Assembly (NCBI GenBank): GCA_025506515.1
Contig: CM046451.1
Span: forward strand, 73,738,599-73,802,598
From: Flaveria trinervia
Taxonomy: Eukaryota > Streptophyta > Magnoliopsida > Asterales > Asteraceae
Direction of reading: 5' to 3'
Length of the DNA stretch: 64,000 nt
Both the position numbers and the translations under genes were made by a program. The notes beneath the pieces were generated by a model that had not been told where the DNA came from, did no database searches, and saw only the letters and a list, made by a program, of their open reading frames with translations. Positions 33,841-45,517 of this stretch are shown here, piece after piece (the first letter of the stretch is position 1; every line of letters starts with the position of its first letter).

Positions 33841-34476
33841 CTCTGTTCAACATGTTTCCAATATGTTTTCAACCCAATCATCGAAGCCATCTGTTCTAAG
33901 CTCAATATGGCTATTCTAAACATGAACAAACTGTAAGCATTCAAGAATTAACATCCAATCATGCACATTACATATGGGTAAACATACATAACCTTGTAAA
34001 AATCATTTTAATACATTTTCAGCCCCAAAGATGTTTAAAACAAGTAAAAACCAGGGTCTAGAATTCACCTGGTCCAACTTGGATGTTTCTTCCTTTCTAA
34101 GCCGCTTGCAATGAGTTCAAACACCTAAAAACAACACCAAACACACACACCCGAACACATACACAAACACATAAGCACATAAACATATAACCGAGATAAA
34201 ACCCGTCATAAACACATAAAAACCACGAATTCTGACCTTGAATTCGTTCACTTCTTCTTCTTCTTCTGCAAGCCAAGAGTTTTCCCCTGCTCTCTCTCTA
34301 AAACTGAAGAAATGTTGATGTGAGGTGAGGGTGGGCGGCCATGCCCACCTTTACACCATCTTTTTCAAAGTTTTGTCCTTTTGGACACTTTTAGTCCCTC
34401 CACTTGGATTTTATTACATTTCTTTCTTTTATTCTTCATTTCTTGTCTTTTTTTTTTTAAAATAACGGGTGTTACA

Positions 34477-34491
34477 AGTCCACCCCCCTTA
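34477..34491 (-). other. Gypsy G polypurine tract
   Basis: On the minus strand this reads AAGGGGGGTGGACT, immediately before the TGTAAC start of the 3' LTR. This is the expected position and composition for plus-strand priming. Confidence 0.88.
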
Positions 34492-35101
34492 TATAGGTTT
34501 CATCCCCGAAACCTGTTATTCCTTAAACAGACGAGGATACTGCTGCCTCATCTCCTCCTTAGTTTCCCACGTAGATTCGGATCCCTTCCTGTACTTCCAC
34601 TGTACACGCACAAGAGGAACCACTTTATTTCTCATCCTCTTCTCTTTATAATCGATGATTGCCACTAGTTGCTCCACATAATTGAGCCTTTCATCTACTT
34701 CAATGTCCTCCAATGGAACAATCATGTTTTCATCAGCTAAGCACTTTCTCAGATGAGATACATGAAATGTCGGGTGGATTCCACTCAACTCATCTCGTAT
34801 CTCCAATGGATAAGCCACCTCTCCTACATGAGCGATGATTCCGAAAGGGCCTATATATCTTGGGCTCAACTTGCCCCGCTTCTTGAATCGGATAATACCC
34901 TTTCAAGGTGAGACCTTCAACATAAACAGTCACCCACCTGGAACCCGATCGGTCTGCGTCGTCTATCGGCATACGACTTCTGCCTATCTTTAGCTGCCTT
35001 CATGAAGACTTTGATCTTTTCAAGTTTCTCAGTCATAGCCTCGATTACCTCGACGTTTCCCATCTCCTTCTGACCAATATCACCCCAACAAACGGGTGTT
35101 C
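34492..35101 (-). pseudogene. Gypsy G integrase C terminus
   Basis: Contains PVCWGDIGQKEMG, a coiled segment ending KSYADRRRRPI, then SPRYIGPFGII, HPTFHVSHLRKC and a Trp-rich tail (VQWKYRKGSESTWETKEEM). The last resembles the chromodomain-like end of plant gypsy integrases. The frame breaks near 34917 and 34869. It is the continuation of the integrase cut at 55596 by copia C. Confidence 0.88.
35097..35101. repeat. Target site duplication of copia C (left copy), TGTTC
   Basis: The pentamer TGTTC directly precedes the C LTR at 35102 and recurs directly after the other C LTR at 55596-55600. Both copies lie within the gypsy G integrase. Confidence 0.93.
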
Positions 35102-36054
35102 TGAAGGTTTGTTTCACCATAAAACCAAAGTTTAACATCTTAAACTTTCAGAAAAACGCAGCGGAAATAGATTTAGAAACATGATTATAAAACTGAAATT
35201 TCATGCTCTTATGGTGACATATATATGTTTAAAACAAACCCAAAATCAAAGGATCATATTATGTGAATAAGCAAGCTATGAAACATATGTAAATGAGCAT
35301 TATGGACAGCCATATAGAGGCTGCCATAACTACCTTTCAGCAGCTCAAAAGGGGTCGAGTCCTTTGAAGATGATAATGTTTTTGAGCAGCAATCCTTCAA
35401 GGTGGAGGACCTCAAATCGTCATACCCACAAGCTCTTCAAACACCTTGCTTGTTAGGATGCAACACCAAAGATAGCCCTTCTTTAGCTCCTCCAAAAACC
35501 AAAATAGGCAGCCCCTTTCAAGCTTCAAAAACCCGAAAATGCAGCCTTGTTTTGAAGGTTCTTTTGCTTTGTGTTGTTAGAGAGAAAAGTGTGTAATGAT
35601 ATGGAGTGTTAGTGAGGAGAAAGAACCCCCAAAAACCAAGACAAAAGCTGGTAACACATGACCATTTGAGCGACCGATTTAGTGTTTCCAAAATGGGTTT
35701 TCCCCCTATTTTGGTTTTTAATATAATTACTCTCCTAACCCTCAACTTTATAAAATTAAAACCACTTTTAATTTTATAATAATAACACACTTTTGTTTTT
35801 TATTATTTAACCAACTTAATAATAAAACAAATAATATCTCATGAACAAACTATCCACATAGTATTGTTGTATTACAAAGCAATGTTTTAGAAAACCCATT
35901 TTCTAAATTGGTGTCAATGTTTATATGTATGATCTCATCAACAAATAAACATTTTTGGTGTTTGTTTAGCTTGTTATTGGGTATGACCTGACTTGGATCA
36001 TAACGTACTAACCACATCAATCTTGTATGTGTCTTGGGCATACAAGATTCAACA
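35102..36054 (-). repeat. Copia C 3' LTR (953 bp)
   Basis: Minus-strand TGTTGAATC...AACCTTCA with TG/CA ends. It is bounded by TGTTC on one side and the PPT on the other. It carries TTTCCGCTGC about 50 bp from its 3' end. Confidence 0.95.
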
Positions 36055-36066
36055 ATCTCCCACTTG
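36055..36066 (-). other. Copia C polypurine tract
   Basis: CAAGTGGGAGAT on the minus strand, directly before the TGTTG of the 3' LTR. The same 12 bases occur in this element's 5' leader at 54071-54082. Confidence 0.85.
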
Positions 36067-36827
36067 CACAAGATTCATAAAAGATTGATGCAAGTAGTAA
36101 ATACCGCCTAACAACGGTTCACTACCCTTAATACGTATGACTAAGTGCCATTCAATAACATCATCTCCTTCAAGTACCATACTTGAAATATTTTAGGGGA
36201 ACAAATCATCTACCCTTTTGTCACAGATGTCATGTTAAATCCTAGAGACACAGAGTGATCATTCTCCATTGATTTAACTTTATCAGGCCTTAGACATCTT
36301 ACTCTCAACGAATAAGAGGGACAAATTCCATCTTAACTATATACGTCTCTCACAATTACCTTATATCATACCTGAACTCAGAGTTATGTACTTCCATATT
36401 TCAGAATAGCGAAGAACTGAGTCAAAGTATAATATTTGGTAAATATCAAGACCCAATATGTATCTCAGGTCAGAGGATACCAAATGATGTTTGCCTTTAC
36501 TCAAAATTAGTTATGATCAATCAGGAAGATTCCATGTAGTAATATTTGAGATGCAGGTCAGTCCAATATTTGCATCCCACAAATATCTATGAGCCTTGGC
36601 AGTAACCTTTTGCTCTATATTCATCCATATGAATATCTACCAATCCAAATTCATAATAATCTTACCCTCATACTTGTTCCCACAAGTCTGAATGACTACG
36701 GACATTTAGAGTAAACAATTTACTCATGGATTAAACATGCTAAATTGGAATATTAATTGAAACATTATAACCAAATAATTTATTCAAATAATAAAAGGTT
36801 CCACATATCCAAATACAAAATTACAGA
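36067..36827 (-). other. Copia C 3' untranslated region
   Basis: About 760 bp between the RNase H stop and the PPT. It is AT-rich, with no frame or repeat I can support. Confidence 0.6.
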
Positions 36828-37962
36828 TCAAATCCAATCACTAGAATATTGAAGTCCCATGGCACAAGTATTACCCTCATGCTTTGCCTTTTCAAGGAGC
36901 TTCGTGAGAGGATCCGCAATGTTTTGATCCGTGTGAACTTTGCGAATACATATCTTTCCCTTTTCAACTTCATCTCGTATGTAGTGGAATCTCCGCTCAA
37001 TGTGCCTAGTCTTTTGATGAGCACGAGGTTCCTTGATTTGGGCAATCGTACCCTCATTATCACAAAAGTTCTCTAGGGGGTCCTGAATGGAAGGGACAAC
37101 CCCTAGATCGGCAATGAATTTCTTCAACCAGGCAGCTTCTTGAGCTGCCAATGAGGCGGTGACGTATTCTGATTCTGTAGTTGATAGAGCCACCACATCC
37201 TGTTTGGAGCTCTTCCAAGAGACCGCTCCTCCATTCAAAATGAAAATATATCCCGATTGTGATCGTGAATCATCAAGATCGGTTTAGAAACTCGCATCTG
37301 TGTAACCTTTCACAACGAGTTCCTCATTACCAGATCCATAGATTAGGAACATATCTTTTATCCTCCTTAGGTACTTAAGTATGTTCTTAACAGCCATCCA
37401 ATGACTGTTTCAAGGATTTTGCTGGTATCGTCTTGTCATGCTTAAGGCGCATCACACGTCTTCGAGTGCATATCATTGCATACATGATGGATCTAATAGC
37501 AGATGCGTATGGGATTGCCTTCATTTTATCTTGCTCATCCTTTGAGCTAGGACATTGAGTCGTACTCAATATCGTTTCTCTTTGAATAGGTACCATACCT
37601 TTCTTAGAGTTCTCCATCTTGAACCTTTCATGATTTTATCAATGTATGCACTTTGAATTAAACCAATCAACCGCCTTGATCTATCCCTATAGATCTTTAT
37701 TCCAAGATATAGGCCCTCACCAAGATCCTTGATGGAAAAACAACTTCCAAGCCAGGTTTTTACACCTTCCAAGGTTGAATGTCATTTCCAAATAGTAGTA
37801 TGTCATCAACATACAATACTAGGAAAGTGATGATGCTCCAACTAGCTTTCTTATATACACAAGCTTAATCAGTGTTCTTGATGAATCCAAATTTAATTAC
37901 TTCGTCATCAAAACGGTGATTCCAACTTCTCGATGCTTGTTTCAATCCATAGATTTTTCCTT
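36828..37962 (-). pseudogene. Copia C RNase H and RT 3' half
   Basis: RNase H (37310-36828) shows STTESEYVTASLAAQEAAW, FCDNEGTIAQ and KTRHIERRFHYIRDEVE, ending with IADPLTK. Upstream, RT keeps LVLYVDDILLFGND near 37790-37830 and IYGLKQASRSW near 37930-37960, but with stops and frameshifts (near 37770, 37617, 37470). It breaks at about 37962, where element B begins, and resumes at 50340 with NKVCK. Confidence 0.88.
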
Positions 37963-38823
37963 AAGTCCCACAGACATCACAACAACTGCTGAAGACTTGA
38001 TCAGCTGTTTGGTAAAGTGCTGAAGACTTCAACAACTGAAGACTAAAGTACTGAAGAACAACAGCTGAAGACTAAAGTACTGAAGAACAACAGCTGAAGT
38101 TCTAAAGTGCTGAAGATTTCAAGAGCTAAAGACTAAGTCTGAAGAACACAGCTGAAGTTCTAAAGTGCTAAAGACTTCAACAGCTAAAGACTAAAGTACT
38201 GAAGACCAACAACTGAAGTTCTAAAGTGCTGAAGACTTCAACAGCTGAAGACTAAAGTACTGAAGTACAACACTGAAGTATTAAGACTGAAGACATCAGC
38301 TGAAGCTCAAGTACAAGTACTGAAGCCTTCAGAGTTTGTTACAACAGCTAAAGAAGCATTCTTCAGTTTTTGATGATTTACCTTGAGTAGTTTTCTTTGT
38401 TTCAGTATTTGTAAAACAACTGAAGAGTATGTTCTTCAGTTGTTATAGTTTCAGTAGTTTCTTTTTAGTAGTTGTAATAATAGTTAACACTTAGCATTTT
38501 TGTAAGAAGATGTCAGTTGTTTGACATCTTCAGTAGTTGTGTTAACTATCACAGTTTGTAATAATTCTATTAGATGTCACTATCAAGTGACATCAGCAGA
38601 CGTCACATCTCTTATATAAGAGGTGTTGACCTAATTGTAATCATGACATTCCGTTACCACGAAAGTGAATATTGGATGAAATATTATTTGCAGAATTCTC
38701 TGTCTATAACCGTTTTTGTTCTTACATTGAATATCTCTTTGTTCTTGTGAATTGGCTAATTCATTGTTAGAATTCCGCTGCTATACTCTCTAATCAATCA
38801 AACGTAGATCACTCATCCTAACA
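37963..38823 (+). repeat. Element B 5' LTR, missing its first 43 bp
   Basis: Same sequence as 49445-50339 but starting at TAAGTCCCACAGAC. The expected TGTTGGACCAAAAGAACC start and a few bases of the flanking C RT are deleted. U3 (37990-38290) is a tandem array of CAGCTGAAG/TAAAGTACTGAAG units. A stem-loop (38574-38593), ACGTCA (38600-38605) and TATATAAG (38613-38620) precede R/U5. TTCCGCTGC is 50 bp from the end. Confidence 0.9.
38611..38620 (+). promoter_or_regulatory. TATA box of element B 5' LTR
   Basis: CTTATATAAG, with an ACGTCA bZIP-type core 6 bp upstream and the ATGTCAC/GTGACAT hairpin before it. The same module is at 50090-50136 in the 3' LTR and at 60758-60804 in B3. Confidence 0.75.
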
Positions 38824-38825
38824 AG

Positions 38826-38838
38826 TGGTATGAGAGCA
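38826..38838 (+). other. Element B primer-binding site, one mismatch
   Basis: Reads TGGTATGAGAGCA, against the usual TGGTATCAGAGC, starting 2 nt after the LTR. B3 has the intact site. Confidence 0.88.
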
Positions 38839-39048
38839 GGTTAATCATTGATCGATCTAACAACTGATCATTGAAACTGCTAATTGATATTTATGTTGAT
38901 TGAATTAGCATATTTGCAAGAACTGGTTATAGATTATTGAATTTCTCACGCTTTCATTCATTTATTTTGAGATCTCTCTTGGTTCAATTGGTTGTTGTGT
39001 TTTTGTTCTAAATCTGTTATAGCTTAATTGAATTTGATTGAATCTGAG

Positions 39049-41877
39049 ATGACTACTCCTTCTAATGATCCTCTCATATACCGGTTCCTCAACCAAGCCC
39101 CGATGCTGGTTAGGACCGAGTATAACATATGGCAGCGAAGAATGCTTCATCACCTGTCTGTTAACAGTTCAGGTTGTTGGACATCTGTGGTACATGGACC
39201 ACATAAGCCTATGGTGAAACATCCGGAAACCAGTCAAATGGTTCCGAAGAATAAGGAACAATACTCTGATGAAGATCGGAAACTGTTTGAGATTGATGCT
39301 AAAGCCCATGGAATTCTGGCCATGGCACTACCTAATGAAATCTATTCAGGGCTTATGCATCATGAAACTGCTCATGATCTTTGGAATGCCCTGAAGGAAC
39401 AATTCGGTAGCACAGATGAGGTCTTAGAAAACAACAAAGAAATCCTTGCCCAACAATATGAGACATTCTCTCATCAAAAAAGGGTGAGACACTGACTCAA
39501 CAGTTTGAGATTTTTTCCTGCTTGATCTCTGAGCTGAAAATGGTGAAACAGGAATACACCAACAGCCAGATGAATAACAGGTTCCTCAGATCACTGCCTG
39601 AGAGATGGGACACATACACTATTTTCCTACGCTCCAGTGCAAATCTAGATAGCTTATCTCTCACCCAACTTCATGGGAAACTGCTTACATTCGAAAGAGA
39701 GATAGAGCAGAAAAGGAAACTGTCCAGATCAGGAAAGCTCACTCATGACTTTGTACCAGGGAATACTGCCTTGGTTGGTCATGAGTCAGAATATGCTGCA
39801 TCTGAAAGCAATTATGATGAGCATATTGATTTCTCTTCAAATAGTTCTGATCATGCATTTGTTGGTATTGATAGTCATTCTGGCAGTAATAGTGACAATC
39901 TATTTTGAAAGGAATAGCTGATGATGATCTAGAAGAGATGGATATTCTGAGCCAAATGGCATTGATTAATATCAGATCTCAGAAGTTCTACAAGAGAACT
40001 AGCAGAAATTTCCTGGACTCTCTCGCAAAACCAAAGTTGGTTTTGACAAGGTAAGTTGAGGTGTCACAAATGCCAAAGGCTAGGACACTTTGCAAGAGAG
40101 TGTAGATCAACTGGATCTAACTCTTCTGCACCCTTTGTGACTTTTCCTAGTACTAGTCCACAAAACAGAGGGCAACATCTTACTTGTTTTGGTCATCATT
40201 CACACCCTAGATCTCCAGCATACTTTGTCCCCAGGGTCCAGTGTCATATCCTTTTCCCTGCTATTACTTGCCTCAGTCTAATCCGGTTCAAGCTCCCATT
40301 TCACAACAATCACATGCATTGCCTGAACCTCAACCTTCCCAATCTCATCAACAAACTCAACCTCAACAACACAACTTCTTCACCCTAGGAGTTGTTGACT
40401 GGAGCAGTTTACCAGATGATTTGTCTGGTCATGAACAACTGTTCACTGGTGCTGGTCAACATGGTGGTGACAGTCCCTTGGAAATCTAGCTCTTATGGCT
40501 TTGGATTCTGCTCATACTTCATCCTCTAATGCCTCTATACCAAAGTATCACAGGTATCCTCTAAGGCAAAAGCCAAACTATGTTCTGAATCAGGCATAGC
40601 CGCATTTGCATCTATTAGAGAAGCAAATGTAGCTTTAATTAACAAGAACATTGAGCTAGAACAAACATTTCCAAAAGCAAAGCTGAATTTGAGTCTGTGC
40701 TTAATTAAGAATGATGAGATTTCAAAACTTAAATGCCAAATCACTGATGATAGGCTAGGGAAGAGATACTTCTAGAGAAGTATAGAGATCTCAAGGAAAC
40801 ACTTGCAACTACCCAGGTAGAGTGTGATCGATGGGTAAATTCTTGCAAGGGTTTTGAAATGCTTCTTAGTAAGCAATCTGCTTCCAATGTGAAGTTTAGC
40901 ATTGGTTATAATCACACTGCTCCACCTACAGATTTTACTCCCAGAGCAGAGGTAGAATCTGATGGTGAAAGCAATAACCAATCCATTTCATCATGTGATC
41001 TACATTCTGATACAGCACCATCAGAAGTAGAAGTCAGCACTAAGCCCTCTCAGAACCTATCAGCTGATGTTGATGGTTCCACTGCTGACACTCACATGAT
41101 CAAAGAGTTGATCAACTCTAGAGTTAATTCTGAAAGTCCTGAAAGGACTGAGAAGCAAGATTTAACACCTGAAGTTCAAACTCCAACTACTATCAGTACT
41201 GAAGAGAAGAAAACTGTCAGTAGAAAGAGTTTGAAGACTACTAAAGAGGAAGTCAAGAAAGCAAACAATGCTTCCAAAGTACTGAACAACAAGTCTTCAG
41301 TAGTTTCATCCTCTTTAGTTGATGATCAACATAAGATGAAGAAGAAACCATGTGAAGTATGTGGCTTGTTCAATCATCTTACAGATGATTGTTGGTACAA
41401 AAGAGGATCCAAACTCAAACATAAAGAGGAAATTAAAGAGAAAATGGTTAAAATGAAAACTGAGTTTGAAGCCACATTTGTATCAGCAACATCAAATCCT
41501 GTAACCCTTAAGTCCATAAAGAAATCCAAAAAGGAAGGGTTTAAACAGGTAACAGCTGAGATTGCTCAAAAAAGAAGGTGCAACATAGGAACTTATCAAA
41601 CTCCAATGCCAATGTGTCTGAAGAGCTGAAAGCTTTATCACAAAATCAGACACAGCTGGTTATGTTGGTTCAACATCTATTGGGAAGAGTTAACCAATTA
41701 GATGTTCCTATGTTTAAACCACAGAAAAGGAGGTCCAAGCCAAAGGATTCCTCTTCTTCACCATCTTCTTTCTCTCAGGCTGTTGTTTCCATCAAACTGT
41801 TAGTTTACCATCCGTTGATGAGAACAGGCCCAAAACCAAAAAGGTTTGGGTCTCCAAAACTAACTGATTGTTTATAA
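39049..41877 (+). pseudogene. Element B gag, broken
   Basis: The likely start is MTTPSNDP at 39049. Segments in order: N-terminal gag (39049-39490, KLFEIDAKAHGILAM, AHDLWNALKEQFG), RFLRSLPERWDTYTI (39580-39640), knuckle CHKCQRLGHFAREC (40062-40103), Pro/Gln-rich stretch (40300-40400), coiled coil (40590-40850), second knuckle CEVCGLFNHLTDDC (about 41359-41400), Lys-rich segment, and a final Gln/Leu segment (41600-41720). Frame breaks fall near 39480, 39908, 40050, 40250, 40490 and 41575. Gag packages element RNA. The two-knuckle layout with a long coiled coil is longer than in ordinary copia. Confidence 0.85.
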
Positions 41878-42285
41878 TTGCAGGGTTCTTCAACATGCCA
41901 AAGTAGCATCTGGTATGTAGATAGTGGGGGATCTATGCACATGATTGGGAACAGTTCTCTTCTTCATGACTACTCTCAAGGAAAGAAGGGGTTTGTTTCT
42001 TTTGGCAATGATGCTAGGGGTTACATCATTGGAAAAGGTTTTGTCTCCAATGGAGAAATAAAATTTGATGATGTTAATCATGTGGAAAATCTCAAGTACA
42101 ATCTCTTGAGTGTCAGTCAAATGTGTGATAAAGGCCATGTTGCTCTTTTCACCAGTCAGAACTGTAGCATTCTTCATCCAATTCTGCATTTGATTGATAA
42201 GGTGTTGGATGATCACACTCTCCTGAGAGCCAACAGGACAGGAAGAGTGTATGCCTTGGATCTTTCCATGAAAATAGATCTCTGA
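41878..42285 (+). CDS. Element B protease region
   Basis: An open stretch with the retropepsin block WYVDSGGSMHMIGN near residues 12-25 (catalytic DSG intact). It is followed by GYIIGKGFVSNGEIKFDDV and NLLSVSQMCDKGHVALF. It ends at a stop just before the GAG-pre-integrase zinc motif. The ATG at 41878 is internal to the ancestral polyprotein. Confidence 0.88.
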   Translation: MQGSSTCQSSIWYVDSGGSMHMIGNSSLLHDYSQGKKGFVSFGNDARGYIIGKGFVSNGEIKFDDVNHVENLKYNLLSVSQMCDKGHVALFTSQNCSILHPILHLIDKVLDDHTLLRANRTGRVYALDLSMKIDL

Positions 42286-43610
42286 GGCCATCCTTGCCTA
42301 TTTTCCAAAGCCTCTCCTCAAGAATCTAAACTGTGGCACAGAAGGCTGGGTCATGTTAATTTCAAAAACATGAATCAGCTGATCCACAATAGTTTAGTCA
42401 GAGGCTTACCAATAAAGGAGTTCCACTGTGATGAAACCTGCACTACCTGTTTAAAAGGAAAACAACACAAAGTCTCATTCCCTCCTATTGAAGAGCCTAA
42501 GTCCACTGTCTGCTTGCAATTACTGCATATGGATCTATTTGGTCCTGTGAGAGTAATAAGCATGGCAAAGAAGAAATACTGTCTGGTAATTGTGGATGAT
42601 TACTCTAGATTTGTATGGACTTTCTTTCTACATTCAAAGGATGAGGTTGCTCAGAAGATTATTCACTTTGTGTTGTATGTTGAGAAGCAGTATTCCCTTT
42701 CAGTCAAGTGTATAAGGAGTGACAATGGAACTGAATTCAGAAACCGTACACTTGATGACTTCTATCTTTCAAAGGGAATCAAAAGGCAGTTTAGCATCCC
42801 ACGGACTCCAGAACAAAATGGAGTAGTGGAGAGGAAGAACATGACCCTAATTGAAGCTGCAAGGTCCATGTTGGCTGACTCTGTTTGCCACTGACCTTTT
42901 GGGCTGAAGCTGTTAACACAGCTTGCTATGTGCAGAATAGAGCCTTAGTAAATTAGAGGTTGATGAAGACTCCATATGAAGTTCTCCATCACTTGGCTCC
43001 TCTAGTTTCATTTTTCAAAGCATTTGGGTGTCCCTGTTTTATTCTCAACACAAAGGATCAACTCCAAAAATTTGATCCTAAGGTGGATGCAGGGTATTTT
43101 GTTGGTTATTCATCTACTTGCAAGGCATACAGAGTCTTCAACTGCAGAACAAAGATAGTTGAAGAGACTTTGCATGTGAAGTTTAATGAATCTCCTACGG
43201 ACAAGATTCCACAAAACCCTGTGGAGTTATTTGATTTGGACATACTGCAATATGTTCCTTATCAACCTCCAGCTCTTGCAGATCATGTGGATAAATCATC
43301 TTCTGCAGCATGTCTTCCACCTGGTGGTATTGATGATGATGATGATAATATCAATACTCACCTATTCAAGTTTAGTGACCAACTGCCTGTGTCTGCTAAA
43401 TTTGATGTTCCTGTAGCTTCAGCAGTTCCATCCACAACAAATGCTGATGAGATCTCTGATTCCTATACATCTTTTGAGTTACATCCAATTCTTGGTTTCA
43501 AGAGTTTGCACAACATCTGCTGCCTGCTGAAGGTTCTACAAACAATTGCACAGATCTCATTGTTTTATCAAGAACTGAAGAATCCCCCAATGTCCAAAAA
43601 TTATTGGTGA
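42286..43610 (+). pseudogene. Element B integrase
   Basis: The zinc-binding part starts near 42330 (LWHRRLGHVN), then CTTCLKGKQHKVSF. The core (42370-42894) has an intact DDE: D in LLHMDLFGP, D in RSDNGTEF, E in NGVVERKNM. A frameshift after MLADS near 42890 leads into a second piece (42960-43610) with KTPYEVLHH, FGCPCFILN, GYFVGYSS and a His/Asp-rich variable tail. Apart from that shift it is the best-kept integrase of the B family here. Confidence 0.88.
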
Positions 43611-44440
43611 TATCAAGCTGGAGTTCAACAGAAGTCATATGTCTAACTTCTGCTTCTATGCTCTCTTCATCAGTCAGCTAGAGCCAAAGAACTATCATAT
43701 TGCTTTGAGAGACAATGGATGGGTGAAGCCATGCAGCTTGAGCTACTTCAGTTCAAGAAACGGCAAGTGTGGGAACTGGTTCCTCTTCCCCCAGGTAAGT
43801 GGCAATAGGCACAAATGGTGTGTTTAGGAATAAAACTGATGAAATGGGCTTATGGTAAGAACAAGGCTAGACTGGTTGTACAGGGGTTTTCAAAAGAAAG
43901 AAGGTATTGATTATGATGAAACCTTTGCCCCTGTAGCCAGACTAGAGGCAATTAGATTGTTTTTAGCGTATGCTGCATTACATAATCTTAAAGTTTTTAA
44001 ATGGATGCCAAAGTGCATATTTATATGGTAGATAAGGAAGAAGTTTATGTGTGTCAACAACCAGGTCTTGAGGATAATAAACATCCTGAATGGGTGTGTA
44101 TAACTTGATAAGGCTCTTTATGGGTTGAAACAAGCTCCTAGAGCCTGGTATGAGACATTTTCCACTTTTCTTCTTAAGAATAATTTCACTAGAGGCTCCA
44201 TTGATAAAACTTTGTTTATTAAGAGGTGGATCAGCATAAGCTACTTGTTCAGATTTATGTTGACGATATCATATTGGCATCCTCTGATCCCCAGTTGTGT
44301 GATGATTTTACAACATTAATGAAAAAGTGGTTTGAAATGAGTGCAATGGGAGAATTACAGTTCTTTCTAGGCTTGCAAATTAAACAAAAGGTGATGGAAC
44401 CTTTATTCATCAGTCAAAATATACAAAAGATCTTTTGAAT
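43611..44440 (+). pseudogene. Element B reverse transcriptase, frameshifted
   Basis: Recognisable blocks in changing frames: ISQLEPKNYHIALRDNGWV, a KARLVVQGFS block near 43865-43890, EEVYVCQQPGLED (44038-44076), ALYGLKQAPRAWYETFS (44111-44160), VQIYVDDIILASSD (44247-44290) and EMSAMGELQFFLGLQIKQK. The YVDD active site is intact. At least five frameshifts or stops interrupt it. Confidence 0.87.
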
Positions 44441-45190
44441 AAGTTTGATAGACAAAACTGTAAGCCCTGTTCTACTCCTAGGTGCAACACCATACAACTG
44501 GATGCAGATCAGAAAGGTAAAGCTGTTGATGAAACACTTTACAGATGTATGATTGGGTTCTTGATGTATTTAACAACTCTAGACAAGATATCATGTTTGC
44601 TACTTGTGTCTGTGCCAGATTTCAGGCTGCTCCTAAAGAGTCTCATTTTATTGCAGTCAAGAGGATCTTTAGATATTGCAAGGTACACAATCTCTAGGTT
44701 TATGGTATTCCACTGGACACTTTTGCAAATTAGTTGCTTTTTCAGATAGTGACTATGCAGGGTGCAAGTTAACTAGAAAGTCAACTTCTGGTGGTTGTCA
44801 ATTCCTAGGCAACTGTTTGATTTCTTGGCAGAGTAAGAAACAAACATGTGTTGCTACATCAACTGCTGAAGCCGAGTACATTGCTGCTGCAAGTTGTACT
44901 TCTCAGGTACTCTGGCTTCAGAACCAACTTCTGGATTATGGCATTACAGAGACTAAGACTCCATTATTAATGGATAGTGCTTCAGCTCTGTATTGTCAAA
45001 AATCCAGTCCAAACTCTAGGACCAAACATATAGAGATCAGACCTCACTTTATTCGGGATTGTTTTGAAAAAGGTCTGATGATCCTAAGTTTGTGCCTAGT
45101 GCTGATGAGCTTGCAGATATTTTTACTAAGCCTTTGGATAGTTCTACTTTCCAAAACCTTGTGTTAAGGCTTGGTATGAGCAGCTAGAAT
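44441..45190 (+). pseudogene. Element B RNase H
   Basis: The region starts with the RT connection (44441-44670). RNase H proper is open from 44676 to 45080: VAFSDSDYAGCKLTRKSTSG, CVATSTAEAEYIAAASC, LLMDSASALYCQ and TKHIEIRPHFIRDCFEKG. The acidic residues are present. A frameshift near 45075 changes the last 30 codons. Confidence 0.88.
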
Positions 45191-45517
45191 AAGTGATAAC
45201 TACTGATGATCTCAGTAAATAAGTACTAATGATCATTAGTGACCATATCACATATTGTACTGCTTCTGTTACAACAACTGATAAAGTAACAACTACTGAT
45301 GTAGGTAACTACTGATGTTGTCAAAACAGATAAGTACTGATGTCCTATGAAACAACTGAAAACAGCAAAAAGGCTGATGAGAAGTGTTGAGGACAGTATG
45401 AAACAGCTGAAACGCTATGAATTGACGAAAACTACTGATGAGAATTTCTCTTCAGTTGTTTCTACAACTGCTGTTTCATCCTAATAAACTGATTACAAAA
45501 CCATGTCTTCAGGTTTT

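Larger units (their letters stand above)
32240..34476 (-). repeat. Gypsy G 3' LTR (2,237 bp)
   Basis: Minus-strand termini are TGTAACACCC and GGGGCCTTACA, both TG/CA. The outer end matches the start of the 5' LTR at 59954 (TGTAAGGCCCC on plus). It contains three tandem copies of a segment of about 100-115 bp (32740-33030) and a cluster of AGGCGCATGGGCAC-type short repeats (33470-33840). The pentamer CGGAG at 32235-32239 would be the target duplication, but the other end is outside the window. Confidence 0.9.

Noticed and set aside
34381..34668. Plus-strand Phe/Leu-rich frame that looks like a signal peptide protein
   Set aside because: It crosses the 3' LTR end, PPT and integrase end of gypsy G in antisense. 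The hydrophobic run comes from a poly-T stretch.
38000..38290. Regular short repeats resembling a CRISPR array
   Set aside because: The units are contiguous tandem repeats without unique spacers, lie inside an LTR U3, and the context is plant nuclear DNA.
42375..42563. Minus-strand frames over integrase regions (also 41890-42291, 12670-12927, 6864-7124)
   Set aside because: Antisense shadows of element protease, integrase and gag.
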